Virus record (IMG/VR): IMGVR_UViG_3300043313_001282
Coordinates: 1 to 40,727 of that record
DNA: 40,727 nt
DNA from: a virus
Reading direction: 5' to 3' (one strand)
The position numbers and the translations under genes were made by a program. The first letter of the stretch is position 1; each line of letters begins with the position of its first letter. The notes beneath the pieces are model-generated. The model was given only the letters and a program-made list of their open reading frames with translations, was not told the DNA's origin and did no database searches. Positions 29,216-36,233 of the stretch are shown piece by piece.

Positions 29216-29532
29216 TTGAACATCTCGAGCTGACGCTGGACGGTCGGTGTCTTGGGGCGAGTCGGACGATGAGGCTTCTGCTTTTTAGGCTGCGAGCATT
29301 TGACGCCCTTGCATTTAGCGAGTTCGCGAAGTGCGATCAGATCTGCATCGGCCAGCCGCCAGAGTGGATGCTCGTTGCGTTTGCACTCGATGCCACCATG
29401 CACGAGTGAGAACGAGAACAGCCCAGCGGCTCCCGGGTAACGCACCTCCGCCCACGCGCCGCGCGAGCCGAGATCAACGAACACGCACGCCTTCTTGAGC
29501 CCCGAACCGTTGTTGATGATCGTGACGTTCAT
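29212..29532 (-). CDS. 106-aa protein with possible C-terminal clamp-binding motif
   Basis: ATG at 29532 overlapping the methylase stop. Beta-rich start (MNVTIINNGSGLKKACVFVD, GAWAEVRYPGAAGLFSFSLV), a middle WRLADADLIALRELAKC, then a basic Lys/Pro/Thr-rich tail that ends QRQLEMFK. QLEMF at residues 101-105 fits the beta-clamp-binding pattern QL(x)LF. That would link it to DNA replication or repair; it is a hint only. Confidence 0.55.
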   Translation of the reverse strand: MNVTIINNGSGLKKACVFVDLGSRGAWAEVRYPGAAGLFSFSLVHGGIECKRNEHPLWRLADADLIALRELAKCKGVKCSQPKKQKPHRPTRPKTPTVQRQLEMFK

Positions 29533-30389
29533 GGGTGCACCAATATTTCGCCAACGGCTCCGCGTTTGCCGCCGTTCGAGTTGATGTTTCTGCGCGCGGT
29601 AACGCTATCGATTTTCCACGGCGCGAAGATGCGCCGTGCTTCCGCCGTGTCCGAGTTGCTCAGCAACACGTAGGCGCCCTGCATGACGCCTTCCGCGAAT
29701 GAGATAGCGAGGCGCTCGTGGTCCGACACGTTGAACCCCTCGCGACAGTAGGCTCGGAAGTTTGCCGATTCGGACGCGGGCAAATAGGGCGGATCGAAAT
29801 AGGCCGCATCGCCCTCGACGAGTCGGATGGCAGCAAAGTCTTCGTGACGGATCTCGACGCCGAGCAGCGCCGACGACGCCGCCTCGAGGCCCTCGACATT
29901 GAGGATGCGCGGGCTCTTGTAGTCGCCGAATGGCACGTTGAACGCGCCCGATTTATTGACCCGGTAGAGCCCGTTAAAGCAGGTGCGGTTCAGATACAGA
30001 AAACGCGCGGCGCCCGAAGCTCCGGGACTGCGGAGCGCGAGCTTGCGCTGCTCATAGAAGTATTTCTCCGAGTGCTGCTGCTGATGCAGCCGCAGATGGT
30101 CGATGACCGCGGGCAAACGATCGCGGATTTGGCGGTAGGCGTTGACGAGGTCCAGGTTCATGTCGCCGATCACGGCGTGCGCAAATCGACCAGCATTGGC
30201 GAGCGCGAAGAACACCGCGCCACCGCCGACAAACGGCTCGTAATACGTGCCTATTTTTGCGGGTAAACGCGACAGAATGTCGGGCAAGAGCTGGCGCTTA
30301 CCGCCCGCCCATTTGACGAATGGCGCCGCCGCAAACGCCTGATCGGTCGCAACGACGGGGCACGCTTCAGCGCGATTGGATTGCTGCAT
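29529..30389 (-). CDS. dam: DNA adenine methylase (Dam/D12 class)
   Basis: 286 aa, ATG at 30389. Motifs: FVKWAGGKRQLL (24-35), motif I YYEPFVGGGAVFFAL (49-63), GDMNLDLVNAYRQIRD, FNGLYRVNKSGAFNVPFGDY and motif IV FDPPYLP (198-204). This is the alpha-type order of D12-class N6-adenine methylases, the family of Dam with GATC targets. In phages it protects against restriction and can time packaging or regulation. The target sequence cannot be read from motifs alone. A second methylase (beta type) is at 19294-20880. Confidence 0.88.
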   Translation of the reverse strand: MQQSNRAEACPVVATDQAFAAAPFVKWAGGKRQLLPDILSRLPAKIGTYYEPFVGGGAVFFALANAGRFAHAVIGDMNLDLVNAYRQIRDRLPAVIDHLRLHQQQHSEKYFYEQRKLALRSPGASGAARFLYLNRTCFNGLYRVNKSGAFNVPFGDYKSPRILNVEGLEAASSALLGVEIRHEDFAAIRLVEGDAAYFDPPYLPASESANFRAYCREGFNVSDHERLAISFAEGVMQGAYVLLSNSDTAEARRIFAPWKIDSVTARRNINSNGGKRGAVGEILVHP

Positions 30390-30391
30390 TT

Positions 30392-30757
30392 TTAGGTCGC
30401 TCTCAAACTCCGGAAGAACCGATCTACTTCCGAGATCGAATCAACGGTCAGAACGGGCACCCCGAATAGGGACGCCTTCGTGTGCCAGATCAGTTGTGTG
30501 TCGCGGCGCTTCTTGCCGATACCGAGACGCTTGGCTTCTATGCCAAAGAAGATCGTGCGTGTTCGTGCTCGCAGCACACCGAGAATATCTGGTGTGCCCG
30601 GCTCGCCGCTTTGGAAGTAGCGAGTCGTGCCGTCGCGATTGGCGATTGGCAGAGTCCCGGAGTTCGCGCGCCAGGCCCAGATGTCCTGCTGCGTTGCGCA
30701 GAAATTGAGGATCGCCGGGACGAGTCCTCCATCAGCGCGCGCGCGCTCACGCGGCAC
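30392..30757 (-). CDS. VRR-NUC domain nuclease
   Basis: 121 aa, GTG start at 30757 (start codon chosen by coupling; it overlaps the previous gene by 11 bp). Core: WRANSGTLPIANRDGTTRYF, QSGEPGTPDILGVL (catalytic D in GTPD), FFGIEAKR (E and K), RRDTQLIWHTKASLFGVPVL. This is a stand-alone VRR-NUC nuclease, a PD-(D/E)XK fold that cuts branched DNA in some families. Resolution of recombination or packaging intermediates is likely. Confidence 0.82.
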   Translation of the reverse strand: MPRERARADGGLVPAILNFCATQQDIWAWRANSGTLPIANRDGTTRYFQSGEPGTPDILGVLRARTRTIFFGIEAKRLGIGKKRRDTQLIWHTKASLFGVPVLTVDSISEVDRFFRSLRAT

Positions 30758-30992
30758 CCGAGGTGCCGTTGAACATCTTCTCTACGTCGTCGAGATCGAA
30801 TACACGCTGTCCGTTCGAGAGCTGGAAACAACGCAGTCGAAACCCGCGAAGCTCGATCACTCCGCAGTGCGTCGCCGAGACCGCTCCGGCCTCCTCGTCG
30901 ATAACCCCGAGCGTTCCAGGGATTGGCATCCACTCGATCTTCGAGAGCAGCGCGCCGATCGCTTCGGCGGCAACATCACGCACGGTTGTCAC
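30747..30992 (-). CDS. 81-aa protein, unknown
   Basis: GTG at 30992 overlapping the next gene upstream's stop (GTGA). Mixed alpha/beta: RDVAAEAIGALLSKIEWMPI, THCGVIELRGFRLRCFQLSN, GQRVFDLDDVEKMFNG. No zinc motif. Unrecognised, but the coupling makes it credible. Confidence 0.5.
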   Translation of the reverse strand: MTTVRDVAAEAIGALLSKIEWMPIPGTLGVIDEEAGAVSATHCGVIELRGFRLRCFQLSNGQRVFDLDDVEKMFNGTSGAA

Positions 30993-31207
30993 GTGCCCGC
31001 CGAGTCGGCGAGGGTGAGCAGCGCGTTCGCCCAGAACCGAGCCTGGGCTGCGCTCAAATGGAAGCTCTCGATGGGCTGGTTGAAACAGAGCTGAATGCGC
31101 CCATTTTCGACCCGCCCTGACATGAGGCCCGACGACGGCGGGAGGTGCTTGGGCCGTTTGGCCCGCTTAGCCCGCGCGTCAGCAATTGACGACACCGATG
31201 CGATCAT
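30989..31207 (-). CDS. 72-aa basic protein, unknown
   Basis: ATG at 31207 (ATGA with the preceding stop). Basic N-terminus (ARAKRAKRPKHLPPSSG), then RIQLCFNQPIESFHLSAAQA, RFWANALLTLADSAGT, which looks like a small helix-strand DNA-binding or adaptor fold. Not recognised. Confidence 0.5.
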   Translation of the reverse strand: MIASVSSIADARAKRAKRPKHLPPSSGLMSGRVENGRIQLCFNQPIESFHLSAAQARFWANALLTLADSAGT

Positions 31208-31533
31208 GGCGAGGCCTCCGTGGGTGGTAATTCGGTCGCAAACAGGCTGTCGCCCTGGAGGCCGCCTTGGTGGGCAGCGAGCAGGGCGACGCGAATCCGA
31301 CGAAACAGCTGCGCTTCGTCGCCGTCGTCCAAAAATAAAGTGTGCAGGGCATCGGCCCAGTCGTCGGCCCAGTCGACGCGCCGCTGAGGCTTGAACGGGG
31401 CCGCCTGAAAAAGTGAACGCATCCCGCCGCAGGGCATCCGCGGAACCGGATCGCCGGGCTGCCGCGCGACCAGATGGTCGGCGTACGACTCACCGCACCA
31501 CCTACATTTATCTTGATTATTTGAGCCGTTCAT
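31204..31533 (-). CDS. 109-aa protein with CxxC start, unknown
   Basis: ATG at 31533 (coupled to the next gene by ATGA). Starts MNGSNNQDKCRWCGESYADH, followed by CGGMRSLF, a possible zinc site of three Cys and one His, then a WADDWADALHTLFLDDGDEA helix. Unrecognised. Confidence 0.5.
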   Translation of the reverse strand: MNGSNNQDKCRWCGESYADHLVARQPGDPVPRMPCGGMRSLFQAAPFKPQRRVDWADDWADALHTLFLDDGDEAQLFRRIRVALLAAHQGGLQGDSLFATELPPTEASP

Positions 31534-31712
31534 GAACGCCCCGGCTGCTCGATGGGGCTCTGAAATGAGGACTCGTCGACCATCGGAACGCGCGGCCCGC
31601 GCGTCAGATGCCGATAGCAAAGGTGCCAACCTTGAAACGTATCCGCGAGGCACCTGGCGCCCCCCTCGAGGGCGCAACACTGCTCCACAGCTTCCGCTTG
31701 GCCGGTGGTCAT
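31530..31712 (-). CDS. 60-aa Cys-rich protein after integrase, unknown
   Basis: ATG at 31712 overlaps the integrase stop (ATGA). Contains EQCCALEGGARCLADTFQGW HLCYRHL, a small zinc-finger-like CC..C..H..C arrangement. Position right after the integrase suggests an accessory such as a recombination directionality factor, but its sequence shows no HTH. Confidence 0.5.
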   Translation of the reverse strand: MTTGQAEAVEQCCALEGGARCLADTFQGWHLCYRHLTRGPRVPMVDESSFQSPIEQPGRS

Positions 31713-33370
31713 CCCGTGGACTCCTCGTCGGCTGAAGCGAACGTGGAGCCGACTTCGATGGTGCCCGCGAAGGCGCGGTTGGCGAGCACTTGGCCGAGCA
31801 GATTTTCGATGCCCGCGCGCTCCGCCATGGCCACCAGCGAGGTCACCAAAGCGGCGGCAACCGGGTCGTTGGCCAGCGGGTCGGAAATGCCGCCGGAGTA
31901 TTCCGGCCCGCGTTCCGGAACCAGCCCCGTATTTTCCTGGTGTGTCGGACACACCAGAATCGAGTTTTTTTGGCCTTTTTCCGCGGAAAGTGGGCCTAAT
32001 GGGTTTGCTACTAAGTTCCGGGAATTAAGCCCAATTTCCCCGGTGAAAACCGGGGGTCGACGCACCGCCGACACACCATTCTCTTCGGCCGGTTTTTCGT
32101 TCGTCTCGGTCCGGCCGCCGAGAAGTTTTTCCGCTGTCACAGGCACCCGAGGCGCCTCATCTTTGGCGCCCGTCATCAGCCGCGTCTCGCGCGCCATGGT
32201 GCCAACCAACACCTCACCGTAGGAATGCTGTGTCGTCAAGATGTCCGAATGCCCGAGCTGGCTCTGGATGTACTCCAGCGTCCGCGGCTCGTAGCCCCAG
32301 GAGCCGTTCAGCATCGAGACCGCGTACGTGTGGCGCATGTAGTGGCTCGACAGCTTTTCGAGCCCGATCAGCTCCGCAAACGTCTCGAACCGGTCGACCC
32401 AGTTTGCCTGGTATCCGCCCCGCGGGCCGGCAAACACCCGGACCCGTTTGGGATCAGCGAATTTCTCCATGTACGCACGCCAGAACCCCAGGCCGGGCTC
32501 ATGCAGCTCCACCCGGCGTTCTTTTTTGCCCTTGGTCGGCGCGTGGTCTTTGCCCCCGTAGCGGACCATCAGATGGGGGTTGTGGTCGTCCAAGAACACG
32601 TCCTCCTGCTCGATCGACAGCAGCTCCCCCACCCGCATGCCCGAGCCGATGCCGCAACCGACCATGAGCCGCTCGCGCAACGTTAGCTCTTGACATTGGA
32701 ACAAATCTTTTTGTTGTTTCAGCGTCAAGTGCCGAATTTTCTTCGGCCCCTTTTTGGGCAGCACCAACCCCGGCCGACTTCGGGTCTTGCATTCGGCGGG
32801 GTTTGGATAGATGCCGGCGTGCAAAAACCCGGCACGCAATAACGCACACAGATTGTGGAGGAAGCTGCTGCTCAGCGGCCCGCCCCCTTGACTCTTGGCC
32901 GGGATGAGCACGCGATCGATCCAACGCTGGATGTCCGGCTGCCGAATGCTCGCGGCCGGCCACAGGAAAAACGGGCAGGAGGGTTGGTCGAGCCGCGTCT
33001 TCAACATCGACCGCCATTGCCTCACGACCTTGGCCGCCCCGACCCGCGAGCGCGTGCGGCGCGCGTCGATGTATTTGCGCTCGATCACTTCGTTCAGGTA
33101 GACCGAGAACGGCAGGCCATTGCGCACCTCGTGCACGCTCATGCCCTTCGTCACCATCAGCAAGAGCGCACGCTCGGCCTCGTCGTGCGATCGGAACGGC
33201 GGACCCACCGGCTGGCGGTAACGCGGATCCGTGCAGCCCTCGGGGCGTTTGCTGAGCGACTCGGGGAGCAGTGCTCGGTAGTGAGTGATCTCGCCCGTGC
33301 GACGGTTGCGAATGGCTCGCACAGTGCCGCCGTTGGTTTTGCCTTTGGGTTTAGGAGTAGCGCCGGTCAT
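31709..33370 (-). CDS. int: Tyrosine-recombinase integrase with long C-terminal extension
   Basis: 553 aa, ATG at 33370. N-terminal arm-binding part (RNRRTGEITHYRALLPESLS; RSHDEAERALLL), core-binding domain about 85-200, catalytic domain about 210-395. Catalytic residues: R246 (GMRVGELL), H343 and R346 (SHYMRHTYA), H374 (QLGHSDI), nucleophile Y384 (HSYGEV); a basic loop with several Lys lies near 270-285. After Tyr384 comes an unusual 169-residue extension (about 385-553), partly low complexity. The DNA encoding residues about 431-493 is dense in inverted repeats (separate entry). A similar layout, with attP inside the integrase gene, is known for Myxococcus phage Mx8. It catalyses integration and, with a directionality factor, excision. 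Confidence 0.9.
   Translation of the reverse strand: MTGATPKPKGKTNGGTVRAIRNRRTGEITHYRALLPESLSKRPEGCTDPRYRQPVGPPFRSHDEAERALLLMVTKGMSVHEVRNGLPFSVYLNEVIERKYIDARRTRSRVGAAKVVRQWRSMLKTRLDQPSCPFFLWPAASIRQPDIQRWIDRVLIPAKSQGGGPLSSSFLHNLCALLRAGFLHAGIYPNPAECKTRSRPGLVLPKKGPKKIRHLTLKQQKDLFQCQELTLRERLMVGCGIGSGMRVGELLSIEQEDVFLDDHNPHLMVRYGGKDHAPTKGKKERRVELHEPGLGFWRAYMEKFADPKRVRVFAGPRGGYQANWVDRFETFAELIGLEKLSSHYMRHTYAVSMLNGSWGYEPRTLEYIQSQLGHSDILTTQHSYGEVLVGTMARETRLMTGAKDEAPRVPVTAEKLLGGRTETNEKPAEENGVSAVRRPPVFTGEIGLNSRNLVANPLGPLSAEKGQKNSILVCPTHQENTGLVPERGPEYSGGISDPLANDPVAAALVTSLVAMAERAGIENLLGQVLANRAFAGTIEVGSTFASADEESTG
31892..32078. repeat. Inverted-repeat-dense region in integrase 3' end, possible attP
   Basis: Within about 190 bp: GCCGGA/TCCGGC (31892-31907), GTTCCGGAAC (31912-31921), CTGGTGTGTC/GACACACCAG around a single G (31937-31957), TTTCCGCGGAAA (31978-31989) and CCCCGGT-GAAA-ACCGGGG (32038-32055). 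The 9-mer GACACACCA occurs at 31948 and 32070 and inverted at 31938. The DNA is also locally less GC-rich. Repeated arm-type sites plus palindromes fit a phage attachment region; the crossover core itself cannot be fixed without the host site. Confidence 0.4.
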
Positions 33371-33651
33371 CGCTTGACCCTGCTGGCAATTTCGGCGTCT
33401 CGCAAGTAGCGCTCGGTGTTGGCCGATTCTTCGGGGGTGACGTTCTGGGGCACGATGAGCGGGCGGTATTTCGCCCGCGCCTGGCTGGGCAAGGTCGTGG
33501 TGCGCACGCCGACCGATTCGCCGTTGGCCAGCTCGTCGTACAGACTCGCCTCCTCCACCAAGAGCTGCGCCGCCTGCGCGTGGTTTTGCGCCTGCTGGTG
33601 TTTCACGCGCGCGAGCTTGGCGTACGCAACGTCGCGCGAGCCCTTGGTCAC
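33367..33651 (-). CDS. 94-aa basic protein before integrase, unknown
   Basis: GTG start at 33651, coupled to the previous gene by GTGA; a longer open frame upstream overlaps it and is discarded. Helical middle (KLARVKHQQAQNHAQAAQLL, VEEASLYDELANGE), then RAKYRPLIVPQNVTPEESAN and a basic end. The C-terminal third loosely resembles an Arg-rich DNA-binding end of directionality factors, but no HTH is clear. Next to the integrase it is the best positional candidate for an excisionase; unproven. Confidence 0.55.
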   Translation of the reverse strand: MTKGSRDVAYAKLARVKHQQAQNHAQAAQLLVEEASLYDELANGESVGVRTTTLPSQARAKYRPLIVPQNVTPEESANTERYLRDAEIASRVKR

Positions 33652-33845
33652 GGCAGCAACCTCGAGATCACGACGCGATCGGCTGAACGACGAAAAAACG
33701 CGCACGCGGCCACGAGCGCCTGCTCCTCGGTCTCGCTGCGAAATATTTTGCCGTGGTCGTGCGGCATGCCCTTCAACGCGCACCAGAACGCGGTGTTCTT
33801 CGGCGGAGCCTTTGCGAGGGCGAGCACGCGCTCCGGGGTCTTCAC
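33648..33845 (-). CDS. 65-aa protein, unknown
   Basis: GTG at 33845 coupled to the lysozyme gene's stop (GTGA), ending in GTGA with the next gene. Reads PPKNTAFWCALKGMPHDHGK, IFRSETEEQALVAACAFFRR, ADRVVISRLLP. The upstream extension of its frame is a shadow of the lysozyme gene. Unrecognised. Confidence 0.5.
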   Translation of the reverse strand: MKTPERVLALAKAPPKNTAFWCALKGMPHDHGKIFRSETEEQALVAACAFFRRSADRVVISRLLP

Positions 33846-34423
33846 AGCCGCCCCTGCAGCCGCTTGAACGTGGCCACGCGCTTTTCCTCGCCCTTGAACG
33901 GATCGCCGCAGCCGTGCCCCGCGTAGACGCGGAACGTGGCCAACGCCCAATCAGCACGGAGCGGCTTGCCCGCTGGAGAGCACGTGTAGAACGCGCTCCT
34001 CAGCGCACGCGCGGCATCGAGCGCCTGGACGTTGACATCGGTCGAGCCCCACTGGTCGTGGTTGTGCGCGTTGCGGTGCCGTTGCCAGAGACCCCAGGCG
34101 AGGCCGTGATCACACTCGAACGATTTGCACTCGCCTCGCGCGATGCGAGCGCTCAACGCCGACTCGTGCGCGGCGACCGCGAGCATCAGCGCGGCCCAGG
34201 TGCCGTTGACCTTCGGCACGGCGGCAACGGCCTGCGCGAACGCGAGGGCATCGACGGGCGGATCGGTCCTTGACTGCAGCGAGGTCTGCTCGTGGACTAG
34301 CCGTTCGACGAGCGTCGTTGGCCTCTCAGCGGCAAACGCGCAGGCGGAGAACAGCCAACCGATCAACGCCGCAGCGGCAAGACCGACGATCGTAATCCAG
34401 CCGACCCGCTCGACAGGTGTCAC
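33842..34423 (-). CDS. Exported lysozyme/lytic-transglycosylase-like protein
   Basis: 193 aa, GTG at 34423 overlapping the first HTH gene's stop. N-terminal export or anchor segment (VGWITIVGLAAAALIGWLFS) followed by ACAFAAE, a likely signal cleavage or poor lipobox site. The rest is a lysozyme-like fold: MLAVAAHESALSARIARGE with the probable catalytic Glu in AAHESA, CKSFECDHGLAWGLWQRHRN, then a final AGHGCGDPFKGEEKR segment. It would degrade peptidoglycan. No holin gene is adjacent, which fits an exported endolysin, or else a wall-opening protein made early. Its place just after the regulator gene, far from late genes, is odd. Confidence 0.72.
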   Translation of the reverse strand: MTPVERVGWITIVGLAAAALIGWLFSACAFAAERPTTLVERLVHEQTSLQSRTDPPVDALAFAQAVAAVPKVNGTWAALMLAVAAHESALSARIARGECKSFECDHGLAWGLWQRHRNAHNHDQWGSTDVNVQALDAARALRSAFYTCSPAGKPLRADWALATFRVYAGHGCGDPFKGEEKRVATFKRLQGRL

Positions 34424-34722
34424 GCAGCACCGCGAAGCTTTCGCGAAGGCACAGCATGTCCCCGGATGGGTTTGGTCGCACGGGCCGTGAGCTTCTTTTT
34501 ACGCGCCCTCGCCGTCTTAGGCACCACGATCTCCACGTCCCAAAGACGCCAACCGATGCCGAGGTTGTCCTCGAACCACGCGCGCTGCTCGAAGTTCGGC
34601 TTTCGCGCGCCCTTGAGGATGTGGCTCAGCTGGTAAGGCTGAATCTTCACCCGGCGTGCGAGCACGATTTTCGAACCATGCACGGTGACCGTTTTCTGCA
34701 ATTCCTCCGAGCCTCGGTTCAT
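34420..34722 (-). CDS. HTH regulator, first gene of the leftward operon (Cro/XRE-like)
   Basis: 100 aa, ATG at 34722. Residues 7-60: ELQKTVTVHGSKIVLARRVK, IQPYQLSHILKGARKPNFEQ, then RAWFEDNLGIGWRLWD, an XRE/Cro-type HTH with the usual recognition turn. The C-terminus is very basic (KTARARKKKLTARATKP). Divergent from the repressor gene across an 85-bp operator region, so it is the likely lytic-side regulator. Confidence 0.75.
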   Translation of the reverse strand: MNRGSEELQKTVTVHGSKIVLARRVKIQPYQLSHILKGARKPNFEQRAWFEDNLGIGWRLWDVEIVVPKTARARKKKLTARATKPIRGHAVPSRKLRGAA

Positions 34723-34807
34723 TGGCGGAAGCTATCACGTCGGACAATCTTGTCAAACGACCAATGCTTTGCTAATTCCTTGTCAGCCAGACAAGCTCTC
34801 TGATCCC
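34723..34807. promoter_or_regulatory. Divergent control region of the lysis-lysogeny switch
   Basis: Two inverted repeats of the half-site TTGTC: GACAA-TC-TTGTC (34743-34754) and TTGTC-AGCCA-GACAA (34780-34794, six-base arms CTTGTC/GACAAG at 34779-34795). Leftward: -35 TTGACA (34756-34751) with a weak -10 TAGCTT 16 bp on. Rightward: TTGTCA (34750-34755) with an extended TGCTAAT (34770-34776). Both promoters overlap the first palindrome, so one bound protein would control both directions. Confidence 0.55.
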
Positions 34808-35182
34808 ATGCCCAAGACACGCCCCTCCACTCCCGATCTCCCTGAACTCACCACTTTCCCGGGCCGACTGAAGTACGCCCGTGAACGTTGCAACATGACG
34901 CGACGAAAGCTGTCCGAGTTGACCGGCATAGATGCCCCACGCATCACCCGACTCGAGCAAGGGACCCGAGTGCAGGGCATGGGGGTCGCCACGACGATCC
35001 GTCTAGCGCGCGCCCTGAACGTGTCGCTGAGCTGGCTTGTTTTGGACGAGGGCGAGATCGGGCCCGTTATTCTTCGAGATCCCGGAGACGGTAGACGAAA
35101 GTCGAGCCGCGAAAGTCAGGTTGTTGTCCCGACACTTCGCAACCCCGTTGGAGACGGACGAAGAAAGCCCCGCCGCAAGTAG
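34808..35182 (+). CDS. XRE-family repressor (CI-like candidate)
   Basis: 124 aa, ATG at 34808. Residues 18-78: FPGRLKYARERCNMTRRKLS, ELTGIDAPRITRLEQGTRVQ, then GVATTIRLARALNVSLSWLV, a clear HTH_3 domain. There is no CI-type protease domain; the last 45 residues are Arg/Lys-rich with two GDGRRK repeats. It likely binds the TTGTC/GACAA sites upstream and maintains lysogeny, though the Cro-like side gene could be the repressor instead. Confidence 0.78.
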   Translation: MPKTRPSTPDLPELTTFPGRLKYARERCNMTRRKLSELTGIDAPRITRLEQGTRVQGMGVATTIRLARALNVSLSWLVLDEGEIGPVILRDPGDGRRKSSRESQVVVPTLRNPVGDGRRKPRRK

Positions 35183-35335
35183 CACCTGAGTCAGCTCTTC
35201 CAAAGAGCCGAAAACAACTGCGTCCGGTCGCCGCTCGCCCGCGCAATATAACGTCAGACGTAGCCCGTCTTTGTCGCGACTGAGTACGCCCAAATTCGGG
35301 AATCCTGCAACCGACCGATCCCGCTGTTTGCGCAT
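35003..35335 (-). CDS. Possible antisense gene over repressor 3' end, unknown
   Basis: 110 aa from the ATG at 35335; 180 bp overlap the repressor's 3' part on the opposite strand. The N-terminal half looks protein-like (FPNLGVLSRDKDGLRLTLYC, VVFGSLEELTQVLLAAGL), filling the otherwise empty 35183-35334 stretch. The rest lies antisense to coding sequence and is less convincing. If real it would oppose the repressor transcript. Confidence 0.3.
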   Translation of the reverse strand: MRKQRDRSVAGFPNLGVLSRDKDGLRLTLYCAGERRPDAVVFGSLEELTQVLLAAGLSSSVSNGVAKCRDNNLTFAARLSSTVSGISKNNGPDLALVQNKPAQRHVQGAR

Positions 35336-35437
35336 TCTTCGATCCGTATTCCCTTCGTGAGACGGACGCAATGAGCGCGAAAACTAAATAAACTCCGTTG
35401 CAATCCGCCTCGGTAGTGCGTCCCGGCGATTGGTTCC

Positions 35438-35465
35438 TTGACAATATTGGCTGTGTTGCAATAGT
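35438..35465 (+). promoter_or_regulatory. Candidate promoter for the rightward operon
   Basis: TTGACA (35438-35443), 16 bp, AATAGT (35460-35465), then ATG at 35474 within about a dozen bases. The -35 is part of TTGACAATATTGGC, an operator-like half palindrome (GACAATATTG). The same 11-mer TTGACAATATT is found at 13527 before the reverse-strand cassette. Confidence 0.5.
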
Positions 35466-35473
35466 CTCCAGCC

Positions 35474-35797
35474 ATGATCGGTGTGTCCAATCCGCGCCTG
35501 CCCTTCTGCGAGAATTGCGGCGACGAATTTCCAGACGAATGCATGAGCTACATCGTGCCGGGCCTCTGCGCCCTGTGCGCGATCCCACGCATCGCTGAGC
35601 AAGACCTCGAGCGCGCGCTCGATTTTCAGGCACTCAGCGCCGAATGGTTCGCAGTCGTTGAGACCGCGGACAAATACGCCGCACTCGAAGACTTGGGCGA
35701 AACGGTTCAGAGCGACGTAGACGAGCTGGCCAAGTGCGAGGCGCGCGCTGCGCGCTATGACGACGAACATCCCTACGAACCACGGATGGCATCGTGA
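35474..35797 (+). CDS. Small zinc-ribbon protein, first gene of the rightward operon
   Basis: 107 aa, ATG at 35474. Residues 12-35 hold FCENCGDEFPDECMSYIVPG LCALC, a Cys4 zinc-ribbon (C12/C15...C32/C35). The rest is acidic and helical (VQSDVDELAKCEARAARYDD). It is coupled to the next gene (GTGA). Probably a small regulator or adaptor; not recognised. Confidence 0.6.
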   Translation: MIGVSNPRLPFCENCGDEFPDECMSYIVPGLCALCAIPRIAEQDLERALDFQALSAEWFAVVETADKYAALEDLGETVQSDVDELAKCEARAARYDDEHPYEPRMAS

Positions 35798-36036
35798 GCC
35801 GGCGGTACCTCGTGCGCTGGGGCCACATGCATCGGCAAGAGAGCGTCGTGGAGACGTTCCCGATCGCGCTCGCCCTGTTCGTGCTGCACTACCAGGAGGA
35901 GGGCGGCGCCGTCGTGACGGGCGAGGGCTACGACTGCGACGCCGACGACGATGGATCCTTCGAGGTGAGTGACGGGCTCACCAGCGACGAGCGGGAGGCC
36001 ATCGAAGAGGTCACCCGCGAAGAGCGGGTCGCGTGA
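35794..36036 (+). CDS. 80-aa acidic protein, unknown
   Basis: GTG start at 35794 (GTGA overlap), GTGA overlap to the next gene. MSRRYLVRWGHMHRQESVVE, ALFVLHYQEEGGAVVTGEGY, then a very acidic tail (CDADDDGSFEV, SDEREAIEEVT). Acidic small phage proteins sometimes mimic DNA or inhibit host enzymes; nothing specific here. Confidence 0.5.
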   Translation: MSRRYLVRWGHMHRQESVVETFPIALALFVLHYQEEGGAVVTGEGYDCDADDDGSFEVSDGLTSDEREAIEEVTREERVA

Positions 36037-36233
36037 CTCGAGCCGACATCAAACAACGGCTGATCACGATCGGCCTGCTCGTGCGCGCGGGCAACCGCGA
36101 TGCCGCGATCCATTGCGAACGACAACTGCACGCCGATGTCCTGCGCGCGATTGCCGACGGCAAGGCCGGCACCGCCGAAGCCCGCGAGGCCCTGCGCAGC
36201 CTCGAACTGGAATTTCCAAGGAGTGCCGCATGA
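36033..36233 (+). CDS. 66-aa helical protein, unknown
   Basis: GTG start at 36033 (GTGA). Reads DIKQRLITIGLLVRAGNRDA, HADVLRAIADGKAGTAEARE, ALRSLELEFPRSAA, a compact helical bundle. Its TGA overlaps the exonuclease ATG, so it is part of the same coupled unit. Confidence 0.5.
   Translation: MTRADIKQRLITIGLLVRAGNRDAAIHCERQLHADVLRAIADGKAGTAEAREALRSLELEFPRSAA

Noticed and set aside
35254-35770. Leftward frames of 96-188 aa across the start of the rightward operon
   Set aside because: They lie antisense to a coupled zinc-ribbon gene, lack ribosome-binding sites and have no recognisable domain.
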